Below are positions 26,087 through 36,100 of a DNA stretch of 64,000 nt, piece after piece. Origin of the DNA: Neobacillus novalis NBRC 102450 (GTDB lineage: Bacteria > Bacillota > Bacilli > Bacillales > Cytobacillaceae); NCBI RefSeq assembly GCF_001591805.1, contig NZ_BCVP01000017.1, positions 62,001-126,000 on the forward strand, in the 5' to 3' direction. A program made the translations under genes and the position numbers. Position 1 is the first letter of the stretch. Every line of letters begins with the position of its first letter. Below the pieces are notes generated by a model, which was given only the letters and a program-made list of their open reading frames with translations, did not search any database and was not told the origin of the DNA.

Positions 26087-26199
26087 AGAGGTGCTCCTCA
26101 ATTCTAGGATAGTATGTATTATATCATCCGAACGGTGCATTCTTCCACGCAAAACTTGTCGAATAACGAAACCATCGAAAATTTACCCTCAAATGAATA

Positions 26200-26248
26200 G
26201 GGACGAGACTCCTCGTCCCACTTAGTGGGACAAGGTGCCCTACGTCCC
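26200..26248. repeat. Two palindromic repeats, one containing the epimerase stop
   Basis: GGGACGAGACTCCTCGTCCC (26200-26219) and GGGACAAGGTGCCCTACGTCCC (26227-26248). The second contains the stop codon (26240-26242) and last two codons of the minus-strand epimerase. Confidence 0.87.
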
Positions 26249-27256
26249 ATAATACTTTTTATACCAGTCGACAAATTGTTTTAGACCTGCATCAATTGTG
26301 GTTGTGGGAGCGAAGCCGATGTCTGCGTGCAGGTCGGAAATGTCGGCGTAGGTTTGCTTGACGTCGCCGGGCTGCATGGGTAGAAATTCAATTGTAGCTT
26401 GTTTCCCGATTAGTTTTTCCAACGTATGAATGAAATTGATGATACTTACGGGGTTATTGTTGCCGATATTATAAATTTTGTATGGGGCGTTGCTGGAGCT
26501 TGGGTCAGGGTTAACGCTATCCCAGTTCCGATTGGCCAGCGGCGGACGATCAATTAATTGAATGATGGCCGCGACGATATCATCAATATAAGTAAAGTCT
26601 CGTCCCATGTCTCCATGATTAAATACCTTAATGGGCTTGTCAGCGATAATATTTTTGGTAAAAGAATAATAAGCCATATCCGGTCGCCCCCAAGGGCCGT
26701 AGACTGTAAAGAACCGAAGACCTGTGGTCGGAACTTGAAATAAATGGCTATACGTATGGGCCATTAATTCATTTGCTTTTTTCGTGGCGGCATACAGACT
26801 TACAGGGTGATCAACATTGTCTTTGGTGGAAAAGGGAATGTTTGTATTTGCCCCGTAAACAGAACTCGATGAGGCATAAATCAGGTGCTCTACCTTGTAG
26901 TGCCGGCACGCCTCCAAAACATTGACAAACCCAACTAAATTTGAGTGAACATAGGTATGTGGATGGTCGATACTATAACGCACCCCGGCTTGAGCCGCTA
27001 AGTTTATCACGATCTTAATCGATTTTTCTTCAAATAGCTGCGTTAATTTTTCCTTATCAGCTAAATCAATTTGATAAAAGTCAAAGTGAGCGTTTTTTTC
27101 TAATATCATAAGACGGTCCTTTTTTAAACGAACATCATAATAGTCATTGAGATTATCTACCCCGATAACATGATGATTTTGCGCTAGCAAATGATTTGCT
27201 AGATGGAAACCAATAAAACCAGCTGCCCCTGTCACTAAAATGTTCATGGTTCTCAT
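26240..27256 (-). CDS. UDP-glucuronate 4-epimerase-like sugar nucleotide epimerase
   Basis: An extended short-chain dehydrogenase (NAD-dependent epimerase) of 338 residues. The Rossmann motif TGAAGFIG is at 9-16 and the catalytic YAATK at 155-159, with SSSSVYG just upstream. The [13 protein letters not shown] stretch (about 88-99) is characteristic of bacterial UDP-glucuronate 4-epimerases (CapI/LspL type), which make UDP-galacturonate for surface polysaccharide. UDP-glucose epimerase activity is less likely. Its ATG overlaps the stop of the upstream glycosyltransferase remnant (ATGA). Its last codons, GT-stop, come from a palindromic repeat. Confidence 0.88.
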   Translation of the reverse strand: MRTMNILVTGAAGFIGFHLANHLLAQNHHVIGVDNLNDYYDVRLKKDRLMILEKNAHFDFYQIDLADKEKLTQLFEEKSIKIVINLAAQAGVRYSIDHPHTYVHSNLVGFVNVLEACRHYKVEHLIYASSSSVYGANTNIPFSTKDNVDHPVSLYAATKKANELMAHTYSHLFQVPTTGLRFFTVYGPWGRPDMAYYSFTKNIIADKPIKVFNHGDMGRDFTYIDDIVAAIIQLIDRPPLANRNWDSVNPDPSSSNAPYKIYNIGNNNPVSIINFIHTLEKLIGKQATIEFLPMQPGDVKQTYADISDLHADIGFAPTTTIDAGLKQFVDWYKKYYGT

Positions 27257-27777
27257 TTCGATCCTTTATTAGGGAGCGGAATCGGTTTTTTTGTCCATGC
27301 TGCATAGGTTTTGCGATCAATCGCCTTCACTTGTTTTAGAAAGGAATCTAAAAAACCTCTTTCCCGAAGGTCTTTAAATAATTCGAGAGGCCTGTCCTGT
27401 TCACGCGAGAAAGAGGACACATGGTCGAAAAGTAGTTTCATATTGTCTAAATAGTCAGCGGGCTGATCAGCCAGGGTGGCATCACGGCCGCAAAAACTGG
27501 TTACTAACGGAAGCTGTGTTTTTGCCTTTAATGGCAGTAATAATACGCCCAATTGACCGTGATGAGCATGTAAGAGTGAAACATTATGTTTAATACAATA
27601 ATCTTTAGGTGAAAAAATTTCATTAAGATAATAAACCTTCTCATTTATGAGGCTGATATCTGTCATATACCTAGGCTCTCGAACCAAATGAATATAGTCA
27701 TAACGAGGAACTTCACGAATCTGTGAAATATATTGAGTCGGGTCCACTCGCAAATTTAAATGAATAGCAGTACGCAA
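27253..27777 (-). CDS. Truncated GT4-like glycosyltransferase
   Basis: A protein of 174 residues. The part [39 protein letters not shown] (about 79-117) resembles the N-terminal half of GT-B fold glycosyltransferases (family 4). The C-terminal nucleotide-sugar-binding half with its E-x7-E motif is absent. The protein continues for only some 55 residues of different character. I read it as a remnant or an internally deleted enzyme, possibly no longer active. It is translationally coupled to the epimerase. No functional claim beyond that is supported. Confidence 0.55.
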   Translation of the reverse strand: MRTAIHLNLRVDPTQYISQIREVPRYDYIHLVREPRYMTDISLINEKVYYLNEIFSPKDYCIKHNVSLLHAHHGQLGVLLLPLKAKTQLPLVTSFCGRDATLADQPADYLDNMKLLFDHVSSFSREQDRPLELFKDLRERGFLDSFLKQVKAIDRKTYAAWTKKPIPLPNKGSK

Positions 27778-28218
27778 ATAACTCCTCTCCTTTCCTATCC
27801 TTATCGAATATCGTATGCAGCATGGCAGCGATTAGTGTGGACACAGGGACAGGCACTAGTCCCACAACCCCGAGTGGGGCAAGGCGCCTTCCTAAAATAA
27901 ATTTTCTTAGGTATTTACTACTATCATGTTATATAGTAATATATAATTATCTGAAAATTATGTGATGGTAGAATAATTAGAATAACGAAAAACTCCATGG
28001 TATTTCTGCAGATTTTCTCCATTAAAATAAGAAGACCACTAGACTTTCATAATATTATTTTCTCAGCTCCAAGTGGAATTTGTTTTTTAGATTCAGATAA
28101 TTCGGTGTTTTCGGAAAGTATTGTTATCACTTTACCTTCCAATTATTTTATTAAAGGAGGTGAATTTTCAAAGAAATTTCCACGAAAAATTTTGGATTAT
28201 GAAAGAGGGGTTTGGAGA
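27778..28218. other. Divergent promoter region with an unused Shine-Dalgarno
   Basis: This AT-rich spacer separates the glycosyltransferase remnant from the protease gene. A GGGACAGGCACTAGTCCC repeat is at 27846-27863, with a GGGGCAAGGCGCC relative after it. AAAGGAGGTGA (28153-28163) is a perfect ribosome site with no start codon at the right distance; the frame running through it is the protease frame. The protease promoter was not pinpointed. Confidence 0.45.
27846..27863. repeat. GGGACAGGCACTAGTCCC palindromic repeat
   Basis: A short GGGAC-type element in the divergent spacer upstream of the protease gene. Confidence 0.65.
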
Positions 28219-31200
28219 TTGAAGGTTAGTAATTATCGTAAATTATTTAGCAGTTTAGTAGCATTAGCGATGTTTTTTACATTGCTATTTCCTTCTTATG
28301 GGGCAGCGGCAACAAACAAGCAATTATCGAAAAAAGATAGTCAATTAAGCACAGCAACAGAGACACAAATGAAAAAGCTGATTGCACAGCAAAAAGCATC
28401 TTTAAGTCAAGATGCGGTTTTACACCCGGATTTACAAAACTTAACAGGTGATCAAGAGGTATCTGTTATTGTTGAATTATCAGAATATCCAGTTGCCTTG
28501 GCAAAGGGGATTAATAAAGTTGCCGGAAAAACTACTTCAAAAGCTGAAGAAAAAACCATTCAGCAAAAAGTAGTCTCCCAGCAGCAAAAGTTTCAAACGA
28601 ACCTAAGCGCAAAGGGGATTAAAGCAAAGGTTGGTTATACTTACAATTACACTTTCAACGGGATGGCGCTTACATTAAAGGCTAGCCAAGTGAAAGAATT
28701 ATTAAAAGTTGATGGCGTTAAATTGGTTGAACCAGACGTCGAAAGACATGCATTGGGCACAAAAGCTTCTGGCAGCAGCGCAGTTAAGCCAATGATGAAT
28801 ACAAGCAGCCCATTCTTAGATGTACCATCTGTTTGGGGTCTAGGCTTTAAAGGCCAAGGTGTGAAAGTAGCCGTTCTTGATACTGGGATCGACTACAAGC
28901 ACCCAGAGTTTCAAAATGTTTACAAGGGCGGATACAACTTTGTTCCGCAAACGGATACTAAGCAATACGCTCGCGACCGTGCAGCTGATGATCCATATGA
29001 AACGACTCCATTAGATCGCCCAGCAGGCAAAGCTGAATTTGATGCTAATGGCAGTGCTTTTTACACAGAGCATGGTACCCACGTTGCAGGAACAATTGCT
29101 GCACAGGGTAACAACTCATTTGGTATTAAAGGTTTAGCCCCAGAAGTTGCGCTTTATGCTTATCGTGTACTAGGTGCTTACGGAAGCGGCGCAAACTCCG
29201 GAATTATTGCTGCGATTGATAAAGCGGCAGTAGAAAAAATGGATATTATCAACCTTTCTTTAGGAGGAAGTAGCAATAGTCAAACTTCTTCTGATGCGAT
29301 TGCGATTAACAATGCGGCGCTTGCTGGTGTGACTGCTGTTATCGCAACGGGTAACTCAGGTCCAAACCGTGCAACCATTGGAAGCCCTTCTACAGCGGCA
29401 TTTGCCATTTCGGTTGCAAACTCGACTGTTCCTGAAACAACCATGGCTGGACAAGCTTCTATAACTGTAGAAGGTTCTTCACCTGCAGCTTATAACATGA
29501 ACTTAATGGGCTGGAAATTTGGTACAAAGCCAGGCGAACTTCTAACTGGAACTTATGATGTAGTAGCTGTTCCAGGACTTGGAGAGGCAAAAGACTATAC
29601 TGGTTTGGATGTACAAGGAAAAGTAGCACTGATTTCACGTGGTACGATTGCTTTTGTTGACAAAATTGCCAATGCTAAAAAAGCAGGAGCAGTAGCGACA
29701 ATCATCCATAATAACGGCGGCACTAACGGTAACGGGCCTGCTGGAGTATTCCTAGGCGATTCCTTTGCCTTCATCCCGACATTTGATATGTCAACTACGG
29801 ATGGAAATGCATTAAGAACTGCTTTAGCAACGAAAAAAGCAACCGTAACATTTGGTAGTTTTTCTGAAAGCAAAACAGCTGGCGATGATATCAATAGCTC
29901 AAGCTCACGCGGCCCGGCTAATCCGAACTTCGATCTGAAGCCAGACGTTTCTGCTCCGGGAACGAATATCATGTCTTCTGTTCCTGCTTACGGAAAAGAC
30001 TTCCCAGATGCTAGCTACCTGGAGTCATATGACCGTTTCACTGGAACAAGTATGGCAACACCGCATGTTGCCGGTATTGCTGCATTATTAAAATCACAGC
30101 ATCCAGATTGGACGCCATTTGATATTAAAGTAGCAATCTCAAATACTGCGAAACAACTTGATGTTAAGAAATATGATGTTTTCTCGCAAGGTCCTGGACG
30201 CGTTCAGCCTCTAGCGGCAGCAACAACTGAAGCATTGGCTTATGCAATGGACAAAACAAGTTTTTCCGGAAAAACATACGATAATATCAAAGGTACAGTT
30301 ACTTTCGGAAATGTTCCAACCAATGCGAACAATGCATCTACCGTTACAAAAGATATTGTAGTAAAAAATCTCACAGGCAACGCCAGTGATTATACAGTTA
30401 CTGTACAAACCACAAAGGCTGCGACTGGTGCTTTAGCTACTGCAAACGTGACAGTGGATAAAGCCAATTTCACACTTGCGGCTAATGGTGAGAACACCTT
30501 AAAAGTAACGTTAAACGTTCCAAAAGGTGCAGGAACTACTGGAAATGAAATCCTCGGTTATGTAAAAATAACCAATGGTAAAACGAATTTAAATTTACCA
30601 TTCGCAGGAAACTTTGCACCGCCAACAGGATTAAAGAGCTTCTCAATTGATAGTAAGGCTATTTCTCCAAATGGAGATGGCAAGTTAGACAGCACAACAG
30701 TTCGTTATGAGTTTTATGATCGTCAATCTACAACTTATATTGAGCTTTGGGATGCATTCCATCAGGAAGCTGGTGAATATCAGGATGGATATCTCGGATG
30801 GCTCGTAAGTGCTTCCTCAACAACAACTGGAGCGAAAACGGTTGCATTTGATGGAAACTATACTTCTTGGACAAAAGGTGTTGGAAAGGTTAAAGCGCCA
30901 GACGGCGTATACACAGTCGATATCACGACGTTAAACGCACTGGGAACAGCGATTGTTGCCTCAGGATGGACTGGACCAGTTTATATCAAAACAACGGCTC
31001 CAAAAATTGTAACTCAGGACAGCTATACTACTGGCGGATCAAGTTTTGAGCTATCTGGAAAAGTCGATGACTCTTATATCGATTGGGCTCCGGGCGTTGA
31101 TGAGGTATTTGGAGAACAGTATGACATCAATACAAAATTAATGGCCAAGTACCAATTGACTAACAGCAATGGTGACACCCAAACAGGTACAACGCCATTT

Positions 31201-32436
31201 ACGCTTGATCAAGATGGTAAATTTAAAGTATCCCTAGCTGGATTAACAGATGGGGACAATAAAGTGAAGATTACTGTTAATGATGAAGCACAAAACACTG
31301 CTTCAAAAGAAATAACTGTTACGAAAACGGCTGCTCCAAATCCTGATGCAGGTAAAGGTCAGTTATTATTAGGTGACAAACCGTTAGCTAATGTTACTTT
31401 CAGTCTTTATACGGCTGGTGAAAATCAAGTATGGTACGATTTCACAACAGATGCAAACGGAAGTTTCACTCATAATCTGCCAGATGGCGATTATAAACTT
31501 GATGGTGTATGGGTTGATCCGACATGGTATTCATTAAACGGATCTTACAAGATTAAGAACGGCTTAGTGAATGGAACAAACAAATTAGTCATTAGTGCAA
31601 CTGATTACCAAGTTCCAACAGATCCTGGAAAAGTGAATGTTTCAGGGGAATTAACAAAGAACTCTGAGGGTTATGCAAATATTCCGTTCAGTATCCATAC
31701 TCTTGATGGAAAGCAATGGTACGATACAAGAACAGACGCTAAAGGTCAATTTGCTCTTCTAGTGCCAGATGGAAAGTATCAATTAGATGGCATTTGGGAT
31801 GGAGCAAAAGGCTTATGGCATGTGTTAAATCAACAATTTGAAGTAAAAGATGGCAAGCTAGTAGGCGCTGAGAAGTTACTAGTTGATGTGAAGGCAATTG
31901 AATCAAACGTTACTGGTAAACTAACGCAAGGCGATGTTCCTTTAGCTAATACAATCTTTAGTATTCATACCACTACTGGTGAAGAAGTTTGGTATGATGC
32001 GCAAACAGATGCAAACGGAAACTTTAGCTTTAGCCTGAAAGATGGAACGTATAAACTTGAAGGTATTTGGGTTGATGCGGACGGCACATGGTATGATCTA
32101 CAGAAAGAATTTACCGTTTCCGGCTCACTTCAACTTGACCTAAAGGTTCCAGTAAAACCAGCGAAAAATGTTACAGGTGTATTAACGAAAGGGAGCGAGG
32201 CCCTAGGTGATGTTGTTTTCAGTTTCCATACTACTTCAGGCACGGAAACGAAATGGTATGATGTGAAAACAGCTGCCGACGGAAGTTTTGGCCTTGTATT
32301 GCCAAACGGCGCTTACCAACTTGACGGGGTTTGGGTGGCATCCGAAGCAAAGTGGTATGCCTTAAACCTTAAGTTTAGTGTCGAAGATGGAAAGCTAGTT
32401 GGAACTGACAAACTGCTAATCAATCTTACTAAGTAA
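28219..32436 (+). CDS. Giant secreted subtilisin-like serine protease with C-terminal repeats
   Basis: A Vpr-like S8 protease of about 1,405 residues. TTG 28219 is the proposed start; the open frame reaches back to 27997, but the signal peptide (LKVSNYRKLFSS ... GAAA) begins here. An inhibitor I9-like propeptide lies at about 60-180. The triad is Asp221 (VLDTGID), His285 (HGTH) and Ser611 (GTSMATPH). A PA domain is inserted between His and Ser (about 440-540). Fn3-like/Ig domains follow. Four tandem repeats of about 85 residues, with WYD, TDAxGxF and LDGIW motifs (31351-32433), end the protein. A terminator follows at 32451. The same four repeats occur in the nucleotidase at 33150. Confidence 0.9.
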   Translation: MKVSNYRKLFSSLVALAMFFTLLFPSYGAAATNKQLSKKDSQLSTATETQMKKLIAQQKASLSQDAVLHPDLQNLTGDQEVSVIVELSEYPVALAKGINKVAGKTTSKAEEKTIQQKVVSQQQKFQTNLSAKGIKAKVGYTYNYTFNGMALTLKASQVKELLKVDGVKLVEPDVERHALGTKASGSSAVKPMMNTSSPFLDVPSVWGLGFKGQGVKVAVLDTGIDYKHPEFQNVYKGGYNFVPQTDTKQYARDRAADDPYETTPLDRPAGKAEFDANGSAFYTEHGTHVAGTIAAQGNNSFGIKGLAPEVALYAYRVLGAYGSGANSGIIAAIDKAAVEKMDIINLSLGGSSNSQTSSDAIAINNAALAGVTAVIATGNSGPNRATIGSPSTAAFAISVANSTVPETTMAGQASITVEGSSPAAYNMNLMGWKFGTKPGELLTGTYDVVAVPGLGEAKDYTGLDVQGKVALISRGTIAFVDKIANAKKAGAVATIIHNNGGTNGNGPAGVFLGDSFAFIPTFDMSTTDGNALRTALATKKATVTFGSFSESKTAGDDINSSSSRGPANPNFDLKPDVSAPGTNIMSSVPAYGKDFPDASYLESYDRFTGTSMATPHVAGIAALLKSQHPDWTPFDIKVAISNTAKQLDVKKYDVFSQGPGRVQPLAAATTEALAYAMDKTSFSGKTYDNIKGTVTFGNVPTNANNASTVTKDIVVKNLTGNASDYTVTVQTTKAATGALATANVTVDKANFTLAANGENTLKVTLNVPKGAGTTGNEILGYVKITNGKTNLNLPFAGNFAPPTGLKSFSIDSKAISPNGDGKLDSTTVRYEFYDRQSTTYIELWDAFHQEAGEYQDGYLGWLVSASSTTTGAKTVAFDGNYTSWTKGVGKVKAPDGVYTVDITTLNALGTAIVASGWTGPVYIKTTAPKIVTQDSYTTGGSSFELSGKVDDSYIDWAPGVDEVFGEQYDINTKLMAKYQLTNSNGDTQTGTTPFTLDQDGKFKVSLAGLTDGDNKVKITVNDEAQNTASKEITVTKTAAPNPDAGKGQLLLGDKPLANVTFSLYTAGENQVWYDFTTDANGSFTHNLPDGDYKLDGVWVDPTWYSLNGSYKIKNGLVNGTNKLVISATDYQVPTDPGKVNVSGELTKNSEGYANIPFSIHTLDGKQWYDTRTDAKGQFALLVPDGKYQLDGIWDGAKGLWHVLNQQFEVKDGKLVGAEKLLVDVKAIESNVTGKLTQGDVPLANTIFSIHTTTGEEVWYDAQTDANGNFSFSLKDGTYKLEGIWVDADGTWYDLQKEFTVSGSLQLDLKVPVKPAKNVTGVLTKGSEALGDVVFSFHTTSGTETKWYDVKTAADGSFGLVLPNGAYQLDGVWVASEAKWYALNLKFSVEDGKLVGTDKLLINLTK

Positions 32437-32450
32437 TAATATGTAGGAAG

Positions 32451-32484
32451 AGTCGGCCTCTTTTATGAAGGGCCGGCTTTTTTT
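32451..32484 (+). terminator. Terminator of the protease gene
   Basis: AGTCGGCC (32451-32458) pairs with GGCCGGCT (32471-32478) with one G-T pair, followed by seven T. Confidence 0.9.
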
Positions 32485-32552
32485 CCACGTTTCCTCTTGA
32501 ATCAGTTCCATTCAGCCAAATGAATTTCACCACTAATGAAAGGAATAGGTAT

Positions 32553-32912
32553 ATGTTTAAAAAAATTGTACTGCTTGCCCTTACTTCGATTCTAGCTGCA
32601 TCACTTATTTCATGCTCAAAAGAGAAAGAAGCAACAAAGTCAAATACCCAAACGGAAAATGCTGCGAAGCAAAAGACAGCATCCGTTGCCAAAAAAGAGA
32701 GCGAAACTAACAAGGCTCCCAAAAGTGATGCCCAATTAGCTAGTGAGCTCGTGCTGAAAGATACGAAGGTAGTGAAAATCTTTAGTATTAATCAGAAGCT
32801 GCATGATAATTACAAGGACCTTGGCCCTTTTTATTTCATTAGAGGTGTAGATGAAAAAGGAAGAAAAACAGAAGTATGGGTGAATAATGGGAAGATATTC
32901 GAAATCAATTAA
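32553..32912 (+). CDS. Lipoprotein, paralogue of the one at 45487
   Basis: A predicted lipoprotein of 119 residues: signal peptide, lipobox LISC with Cys21, a Lys/Thr/Ala-rich linker (about 22-62), then a small C-terminal domain (about 65-119). The domain shows LVLKDTKVVKIFSIN, YKDLGPFYFIRGVDEKGRKTEVW and a KIFEI end. The lipoprotein at 45487 has the same domain with nearly the same motif order. ATG 32553 follows AAAGGAATAGGTAT. It lies between the protease and nucleotidase genes but after a strong terminator, so it has its own promoter. Function unknown. Confidence 0.82.
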   Translation: MFKKIVLLALTSILAASLISCSKEKEATKSNTQTENAAKQKTASVAKKESETNKAPKSDAQLASELVLKDTKVVKIFSINQKLHDNYKDLGPFYFIRGVDEKGRKTEVWVNNGKIFEIN

Positions 32913-33149
32913 CTCTTTGAACTTCTCAAAAGGACGTGAATGTTAAATCAATAGCGTTAAAATTAAGAGTTTGTAAAATTATTAGAATAATTCTAGAAAT
33001 ATGTAGAAATACGCTGTGAAACATTATAAACTAGATATGGTTACATATACCTAATGGAAAGAGAGGGAAGGTTTGGGGGAAGTGGGATTCCTCGCCTGAA
33101 CAGGAAGTCTTTTTTTTTCAACATTAGTAGATTTGGAGGGAATTAATCT
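32913..33149 (+). promoter_or_regulatory. Leader of the nucleotidase gene
   Basis: A 237-base spacer with TAGAAATA repeated near 32994 and 33003. A weak hairpin, TTCCT (33088-33092) with AGGAA (33102-33106), is followed by nine T (33110-33118). This could be a poor terminator of the lipoprotein gene or a leader attenuator. No PhoP-like box was identified. Confidence 0.35.
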
Positions 33150-36100
33150 GTGAACAAGATATTCAACAAATCCAAAAAGTGGGTCGGCTTAGTCTTAACA
33201 GCAGTTATGCTCTTAGCGTTAGTTGTACCTCTTAATGTAAATGCGGCCACAACACCAGTTTCATTGGCGAAGTGGGTATTTGGCACCGATATTTTAAAAC
33301 CTGCATCAGGAATAGCAGCGAATATGGACAAATCATTGTCTGTTACAGGTGCAGCGATTACCGGGTTTAGCGCAGGTCCTACTACTGGAACCTTGGTTCC
33401 AAACGCTACACCTTGGACAGCAAATCCTTCTTTTTGGAAGGTAGCAGTTTCTACAAAAGGCTATGAAAATATTACTCTATCCTCAAAACAAACAAGTTCT
33501 AATACAGGACCGAGAGATTTCAAGGTTGAATATAGTTTAGACGGCTCTACTTGGGTACCTGTACCAGGTGCTGTTGTAACAGTGGCCAATAACTGGACTA
33601 GTGGAGTCTTAACAAATATTGTATTGCCTAAAGAGGCAAATGATAAAGATTTAGTCCATGTAAGATGGATAAAAACTTCTGAAACAGCGGCAAATGGCAG
33701 CCCAATAGCTTCTGCCGGTACTAGCCGCATGGGCGAAATCGAATTTAAAGGCGAAGTAGTAACAGCTCAAGAACCACAGCCAGATCCAGGTGCCGTTCCA
33801 GGCCAAGGTAAGGTTGTCTTAGGTGGCGAGCCATTAGCAAATCTTGCATTCAGCCTTAAAAATACGACCAGCAATGTCTGGTATGATTTTACATCCGATA
33901 AAGACGGTGTTTTCACTTTCAATCTAGCAGATGGAACATATGCGATTGAAGGTCTATGGGTGGCACCAACATGGTATCCGCTTAACAAAACCATTACGAT
34001 TAAAAATGGTTTAGTAGATGGATTACATGAATTAGCAATCGATGGGCTAAATCCAGCTGAAGGCACTTGGAATTTAACTGGATATGTAAAGAATGGTTCA
34101 AAAGCATTGAACAATCTTACATTCAGTTTCCATAGCACTGATGGAAAATGGTATGATGCAACAACTGATAAAAACGGTAAATTCAACTTTAAGCTAGCAG
34201 ACGGCAGCTACCAAGTAGATGGAATTTGGGATGGAGTTGCTAAAAAATGGTTTGAGCTCAATCAAGCGTTCACCATGAAGGACGGAAAACTTGTTGGGGC
34301 AACTGAATTAACAATTGATCTTGCTGGTGTTTTCAATGTAACGGGAACACTTACAAAAGGAACAACAGCATTAAGCAACACTGTTTTCAGTCTGCATACA
34401 AAATCTGGCGAAGCCATTTGGTATGACACGCAAACAGATGCAAATGGAAACTTTGAATTTAAGCTTCCAAATGGTATTTACACGATTGACGGAATTTGGG
34501 ACAGTGCCGCAGGAAAATGGTACGAACTCAAAAAAGACTTCACGGTTAATGGTTTATTCCAATTAAACATTGACGTCTTAAAAGATGGAACAGGTGTCGT
34601 TACACCGAACGTAACAGGTGTAGTTAAGAAAGGTAAAGACGTATTACCTAACGTAACATTCAGCGTGCACACTGCTTCTGGCGAAGAAAAATGGTATGAC
34701 ATGACCACAGATGTAAATGGGATCTACAGCACCACAATCCCGAACGGAAAATATATTCTCGATGGTATTTGGCTCAGCACAGAAAACCATTGGTATGCAT
34801 TAAATAAAGAATTTACCGTAAACGGTACAACAGAATTCAATATCGATGTTTTAGCTGGACAAGCTAACGAGAAATTTACTTTGAATGTCATGCATTCTAA
34901 CGACACTCACTCAAACGTTGATAATGCGACAAATAATATTAACGTGGCGAAAAAAATGACTGCGATTAAGTCTGTTCGTGCAGAAAAACCTAGCGCATTA
35001 TTACTTGATGCAGGTGATGTGTTCTCAGGAACATTGTATTTCAATGAGTTTAAAGGCTTAGCAGATTTAGAATTTATGAATTTAGCTGGCTATGATGCAA
35101 TGACTTTTGGTAACCACGAGTTTGATGTTGGTACTGAAGTGTTATCTAACTTTGTCAAAGGAGCATCTTTCCCATTTGTCAGCGCAAACGTTGACTTTAC
35201 GAACGATGCAAATTTAAAATCCCGTTTCCATAACGGCTTAACAACAGATAACCCTAAGAGCGGCGAAATTTACAACGGCATCATCAAGGTTGTAAATGGT
35301 GAAAAAATCGGTATCTTTGGTTTGACAACAGAAGAAACTTCGGTAATTTCTAGTCCTGGAGACGGTGTTGTCTTCAAAAATTATATCACTGAGGCAAAAA
35401 GATCTGTTGCTGCCTTAGAAGCACAAGGCGTTAACAAAATCATTGCGTTAACACATATTGGTTATGACGATTCACTTGAGTGGGATAATGACCTAGAATT
35501 AGCAAAACAAGTGGAAGGAATCGACGTCATCGTTGGCGGTCATACACATACAAAGCTTGATGCACCTGTATTTATCACGGATAAAGCTGAGCCAACGGTT
35601 ATCGTGCAAGCAAATGAATATAACAAGTTCCTTGGAACATTGGATGTAACATTTGATGCAAACGGTAAAGTAATCGTTCCTGAAACAACTGGAAAACTAC
35701 TTGACATAAGCACGTATCAAGAAGATCCAGCTACATTAGAAATTCTTAATACAAAATACAAGCCGGCAGTTCAGGAAAAGGAAAGAACTGTTGTTGGTAC
35801 AACTGCCGTTGATTTAATGGGCGGAAATCCTCCTGCCCGTGTAGGGGAAACCAACCTTGGTAACTTCATTACGGACGGTATGCTTGCAAAAGCGCAAACA
35901 ATCAATCCTGACACCTTGATTGCCGTTCAAAATGGCGGAGGAATTCGGGTTACTCTTCCTGTAGGTAACATTACAGTAGCAGATGTATTTAAAGTCCTTC
36001 CATTCGGAAACACTTTGGGCATCATGAATTTAAAAGGCAGTGAATTAAAAGCAGCTCTTGAGTACAGCGTGAAGGATGCTCCAAATGCCTTTGGCGGCTT

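Noticed and set aside
26240..27256. The epimerase as galE for the galactose operon
   Set aside because: The [13 protein letters not shown] segment fits UDP-glucuronate 4-epimerases better, and it is far from galKTM.
32913..33149. A PhoP box upstream of the nucleotidase, expected for phosphate scavenging
   Set aside because: No clear TTAACA direct repeats with the right spacing were visible.
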